Assembly (NCBI GenBank): GCA_028290165.1
Contig: JAQGKJ010000674.1
Span: 1-7,333, forward strand
Reading direction: 5' to 3'
DNA: 7,333 nt
DNA from: Bradyrhizobium sp.
Lineage (GTDB): Bacteria > Pseudomonadota > Alphaproteobacteria > Rhizobiales > Xanthobacteraceae
The notes under the pieces were generated by a model, which was not told the origin of the DNA, did no database searches, and worked only from the letters and a program-made list of their open reading frames with translations. The stretch's first letter is position 1; every line of letters begins with the position of its first letter. Below, piece after piece: positions 5,062-7,333 of the stretch. Both the position numbers and the translations under genes were made by a program.

Positions 5062-6342
5062 CTATTGGGCCATATCCCGCGGACGGAAATTTTCGATCAA
5101 CCGCAGCAGCACCCGCGCGCCGGCGTCTACGTCGGCGACTTCCACATGTTCGTCCGGATGATGGCTGATGCCGCCGCGGCAGCGCACGAACATCATGCCG
5201 ACGTCGGCGATGTCGATCATCGCCATGCCGTCATGGCCTGCCCCGCTCGGCAGTTCGAACACGCGAAAGCCCTCAGCCGCGACGGCGTCTGCGACCTGGC
5301 GCCTGAGCCATGGCGCGCATGGCACGGTGCGGTTTTCATGCGTCACGTCGACCTGCAGCGAAAGCTTCCGGCGTTTTGCGATTGCTTCGATATGCCGGAC
5401 GATATCGGTCACCGCACGCTTGCGGTGCGTGTCCGTCGGAGCACGAAGATCGATGGTGAACGACACCTGGCCCGGAATCACATTGGTCGCTCCCGGCATC
5501 GCATGGATATATCCGACGGTCCCGACCAACCCGCCTTCGTCGGTCCGGCACAACGCCTCGATCTCGACAATGCATTCGGCGGCGCCCGCCAGCGCGTCGC
5601 GCCGCAGCGGCATCGGCACCGTTCCGGCGTGGCCGGCCATGCCGGTCAGGCTTGCCGCGAGCCGCGTTGCTCCCGCGATCGCAGTCACGACCCCGACCGG
5701 GAGATTGAGCGCTTCCAATACCGGGCCCTGCTCGATGTGGAGTTCGATATAGGCCAGGAGTTCGCCGCGGGCGCGCGCGGCGGCGCCGATATGGTCGGGA
5801 TCGAGGCCGAATTGGGAAAGCGCATCGCGTATCGAGATTCCAGCCTCGTCTTTGACCCCAAGCACGCTCTCGTCGAACGTGCCGGCGACCGCGCGGCTGC
5901 CCAACAGGGTGGAAGCGAAGCGGACCCCCTCCTCGTCGGCGAACCCGGTCACTTCGATCGCGAGTGGCAGCCGCCGTCCTCTTTTGTGCAGATCGGCAAC
6001 GCAGGAAATCGCCGTGATCAGTCCAAGCGGGCCATCCCATTTGCCGGCATCGCGGACGGTGTCGTAATGCGAGCCGAGCATCAGGCAAGGCAGACCCGCA
6101 ACCTCGCCCTCGTAGCGGCCGCAGACATTGCCGATCGCGTCGAGATGCGCGTGCATGCCGGCCTCGCGCATCCAGCCCAGGATCAGGTCGGCGGCCGCAC
6201 GATGTTCTTTGGTAAGGAAGATGCGCGCGAGGTGCTCAGGTGTCTCCGAAATCGCGGCCAGCCGGTTGATCCGGCCGACGATCTCATCGCAGAGAAGAGA
6301 TGTGTTGTGGTGCCCGGCGCTTGCCGCATTCATGTCACTCAT
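5062..6342 (-). CDS. allC: Allantoate amidohydrolase / N-carbamoyl-L-amino acid hydrolase family enzyme (M20)
   Basis: A 426-residue cytoplasmic metallo-amidohydrolase. Two-metal M20 residues are visible: H92 (GSHYDTV), D103 (GKWDGPLG), the E137-E138 pair (FADEEGVRF), H202 (LHIEQGPVLE) and H394 (GGISHHPDEH). The central lid/dimerisation domain is about 215-330, with GTVGYIHAMPGATNVIPG and IDLR. The C-terminal LPSGAGHDGMAM and VRCRGGISHHPDEHV look most like allantoate amidohydrolases, which release ammonia and CO2 from allantoate to give ureidoglycine. The family also contains N-carbamoyl amino acid hydrolases and beta-ureidopropionases, so the substrate is inferred. The divergent BMP-family transporter gene supports a purine or ureide role. 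The start at 6342 follows TTGGAA at short distance; a GTG at 6384 would add 14 unsupported residues, and an ATG at 6333 is possible. It is convergent with soxD and unrelated to it in function. Confidence 0.87.
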   Translation of the reverse strand: MSDMNAASAGHHNTSLLCDEIVGRINRLAAISETPEHLARIFLTKEHRAAADLILGWMREAGMHAHLDAIGNVCGRYEGEVAGLPCLMLGSHYDTVRDAGKWDGPLGLITAISCVADLHKRGRRLPLAIEVTGFADEEGVRFASTLLGSRAVAGTFDESVLGVKDEAGISIRDALSQFGLDPDHIGAAARARGELLAYIELHIEQGPVLEALNLPVGVVTAIAGATRLAASLTGMAGHAGTVPMPLRRDALAGAAECIVEIEALCRTDEGGLVGTVGYIHAMPGATNVIPGQVSFTIDLRAPTDTHRKRAVTDIVRHIEAIAKRRKLSLQVDVTHENRTVPCAPWLRRQVADAVAAEGFRVFELPSGAGHDGMAMIDIADVGMMFVRCRGGISHHPDEHVEVADVDAGARVLLRLIENFRPRDMAQ

Positions 6343-6444
6343 GCTTTTCCAATGACGAACGCTACACCGATCCGAAACGTTCACCCAATCGATACAAGTT
6401 CGGCGCCAGCGGGCAAGCGAATCCCTTCAGCTCGCCCAAACCGA

Positions 6445-6478
6445 CTGGTACCAGCCTGAGCCGGCTTGACCAGCCGGC
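6445..6478. repeat. Overlapping inverted repeats
   Basis: CTGGTACCAG (6445-6454) is a perfect 10-base palindrome. GCCGGCT (6460-6466) pairs with AGCCGGC (6472-6478) around a five-base loop. The arms also cross-pair: CTGGT (6445-6449) with ACCAG (6470-6474), and AGCC (6453-6456) with GGCT (6463-6466). Two mutually exclusive folds are therefore possible. No T-run follows on either strand. The element lies about 100-135 bases upstream of the hydrolase start and could be part of its leader or an operator. The role is unknown. Confidence 0.4.
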
Positions 6479-6567
6479 AAACGATCGTCTCGACGTCTCT
6501 TGCGAGGCTCTACCCAAGGGCCAATCCGGGTTAATGACTGCTTAACTCCCTTGCATACAATCAAAAG

Positions 6568-6580
6568 ATGTAGCCTACAT
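6568..6580. promoter_or_regulatory. Palindrome upstream of the sigma-54 promoter, candidate activator or repressor site
   Basis: ATGTAG-C-CTACAT is a perfect inverted repeat with a one-base centre. After one G-T position it extends by two more matching bases each side (6565-6583). Its centre is about 110 bases upstream of the -24 element, the usual range for an enhancer-type activator site of a sigma-54 promoter. It does not match the NtrC consensus (GCACC...GGTGC), so a different regulator is implied, for example a GntR-type protein. It also overlaps a second inverted repeat, AGCCT...AGGCT, running to 6587. The regulator is not known. Confidence 0.45.
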
Positions 6581-6682
6581 TTTAGGCTCTCCAGACTCTG
6601 CCCAAGTTTTAAACCGGAACTTGATCTAAAAATACTTCATATATTTCAATATCTTATTTGAAAATGCTCATCGAAAAGGCTC

Positions 6683-6698
6683 TGGCATGAAGATTGCG
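6683..6698 (+). promoter_or_regulatory. Sigma-54 (-24/-12) promoter of the BMP-family gene
   Basis: TGGCATGAAGATTGCG carries the -24 GG at 6684-6685 and the -12 GC at 6696-6697, separated by the required 10 bases. TGGCA and TTGC are intact; only C to T at the sixth position and the final base differ from consensus. Transcription would start near 6708-6710, giving a leader of about 65 bases. Sigma-54 control of a purine or ureide uptake system would fit nitrogen limitation (NtrC), although no NtrC site was recognised upstream. Confidence 0.75.
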
Positions 6699-6716
6699 AC
6701 ATGGCCTTTCGGGCTC

Positions 6717-6759
6717 CGCCGAATCGGCGAAGCCGCGAATTAGCGGCGGTCCATCCGCC
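6717..6759 (+). promoter_or_regulatory. Hairpins in the 5' leader of the BMP-family gene
   Basis: Downstream of the predicted start of transcription, CGCCG-AAT-CGGCG (6717-6729) forms one stem. GCCGC (6732-6736) pairs with GCGGC (6743-6747) around GAATTA. Alternatively GGCGG (6745-6749) pairs with CCGCC (6755-6759) around TCCAT. The last two stems share bases and exclude one another, and the final one ends two bases before AAGGAG (6762-6767). This is the layout of a leader that could modulate translation. It matches no riboswitch that I know. Confidence 0.4.
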
Positions 6760-6774
6760 AAAAGGAGCAGGCAC

Positions 6775-7333
6775 ATGGATTTTGGCAGGATTTCACGACG
6801 ACACCTCTTGCAAGGCAGCGCAGCCCTCACCCTTGGCACCGCGTTCGGCGCGCGTTCCGCAGCGGCGGCGGATACCACGATCGGCTTTATCTATGTCGGA
6901 TCGCGCGACGACTACGGCTACAACCAAGCCCACGCCGCAGGCGCCGCGGCCCTCAAGAAGATGCCCGGCCTTAAAGTGGTCGAGGAAGAAAAGGTGGCTG
7001 AGACCGACGCCGTCGAAAAGACGATGGAGTCGATGATCAATCTGGACGGCGCGTCGCTGCTGTTCCCGACATCGTTCGGATACTACAGCCCGCACATGAT
7101 CAAGATGGCGAACAAGTTCCCAAAGCTTCGCTTCGAGCATTGCGGCGGGTTGTGGAGTGAGAAGGATCCGAAGAACGCCGGCAGCTATTTTGGCTATATC
7201 GACGAAGCGCAGTACATTTCCGGCATCGTCGCCGGCTATTCCTCCAAGACTGGCAAGCTCGGCTTCGTGGCCGCCAAGCCGATCCCGCAGGTGCTGCGGA
7301 ACATCAACGCGTTCACGCTTGGCGAGAAACTTG
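6775..7333 (+). CDS. BMP-family ABC transporter substrate-binding protein (incomplete at the window edge)
   Basis: The first 186 residues of a periplasmic binding protein of the BMP (basic membrane protein/PnrA-like) family, which in many bacteria binds nucleosides, purines or related compounds for an ABC importer. The open frame runs off the window, so the end and the permease/ATPase genes are unseen. AAGGAG stands seven bases before the ATG. Residues 7-12 (SRRHLL) followed by a moderate hydrophobic stretch and ARSAAAA form a Tat-type signal; there is no lipobox Cys. The mature part shows family motifs: IGFIYVGSRDDYGYNQAHAAG, then LLFPTSFGYYSPHMIKMANKFPKLRFEH, YFGYIDEAQYISGIVAG, GKLGFVAAKPIPQVLRNINAFTLG. 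It is divergent from the allantoate hydrolase gene, which supports a purine or ureide substrate, but binding specificity cannot be read from this part. Confidence 0.92.
   Translation, partial: MDFGRISRRHLLQGSAALTLGTAFGARSAAAADTTIGFIYVGSRDDYGYNQAHAAGAAALKKMPGLKVVEEEKVAETDAVEKTMESMINLDGASLLFPTSFGYYSPHMIKMANKFPKLRFEHCGGLWSEKDPKNAGSYFGYIDEAQYISGIVAGYSSKTGKLGFVAAKPIPQVLRNINAFTLGEKL

Larger units (their letters stand above)
6343..6774. promoter_or_regulatory. Divergent control region between the allantoate hydrolase gene and the BMP gene
   Basis: A 432-base region between two divergent starts, with no gene. The left third is GC-rich and holds overlapping inverted repeats (6445-6478). From about 6540 to 6680 it turns markedly AT-rich (for example the stretch around 6628-6662), which contrasts with the rest of the window and suits an enhancer or bending region. 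A 13-base palindrome (6568-6580) lies in the AT-rich part. A sigma-54 promoter (6683-6698) and a structured leader (6717-6759) follow before the BMP gene. I did not find a clear promoter reading leftwards into the hydrolase gene. Confidence 0.65.

Noticed and set aside
5065..6459. 464-codon open frame on the plus strand
   Set aside because: It is the antisense shadow of the allantoate hydrolase gene; it is rich in His, Arg and Asp, with no domain and no start signal.

Overview
The window looks like chromosome from a GC-rich alphaproteobacterium of the order Hyphomicrobiales, most likely Bradyrhizobium or a close relative. This is an inference from the strong G/C bias at third codon positions, the type of small secreted protein present, two rhizobium-style -24/-12 (sigma-54) promoters, and the gene mix. 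No database search could be run. No mobile element, CRISPR array, tRNA or rRNA is visible.

Layout from left to right: (1) A sigma-54-type promoter at 23-38 precedes a complete DctA-family C4-dicarboxylate symporter (92-1411, +). (2) After a leader with a good hairpin comes a 79-residue secreted protein with two cysteines (1568-1807, +). (3) A secreted, predicted concanavalin A/LamG-like fold protein lies convergently at 1974-2636 (-). Its reading frame continues past the stop codon for 47 more codons. (4) A gene-poor stretch of about 540 bases (2637-3172) holds perfect palindromes and, on the minus strand, a tiny ORF with an excellent ribosome binding site. (5) soxC and soxD (3173-5015, +) overlap by 14 bases and encode a Tat-exported molybdenum sulfite dehydrogenase and a short one-heme cytochrome c. 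No other sox gene is in view. (6) A complete allantoate amidohydrolase-type M20 enzyme (5062-6342, -) is convergent with soxD. (7) A 432-base divergent intergenic region has an AT-rich core, a palindrome and a second sigma-54-type promoter (6683-6698). It drives a Tat-exported BMP-family ABC-transporter binding protein (6775 to the window end, +, incomplete).

The genes fit a scavenging lifestyle. DctA would import dicarboxylates for carbon. SoxCD would oxidise periplasmic sulfite and pass electrons to cytochromes. The allantoate hydrolase and the BMP-type transporter would recover nitrogen from purines or ureides. The sigma-54 promoters at both ends suggest control by DctD-like (carbon) and NtrC-like (nitrogen) activators. 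I see no clear new defence or mobile system. The observations most worth following are regulatory elements, the altered DctA signature motifs, the reduced soxCD unit, and two small or broken reading frames.
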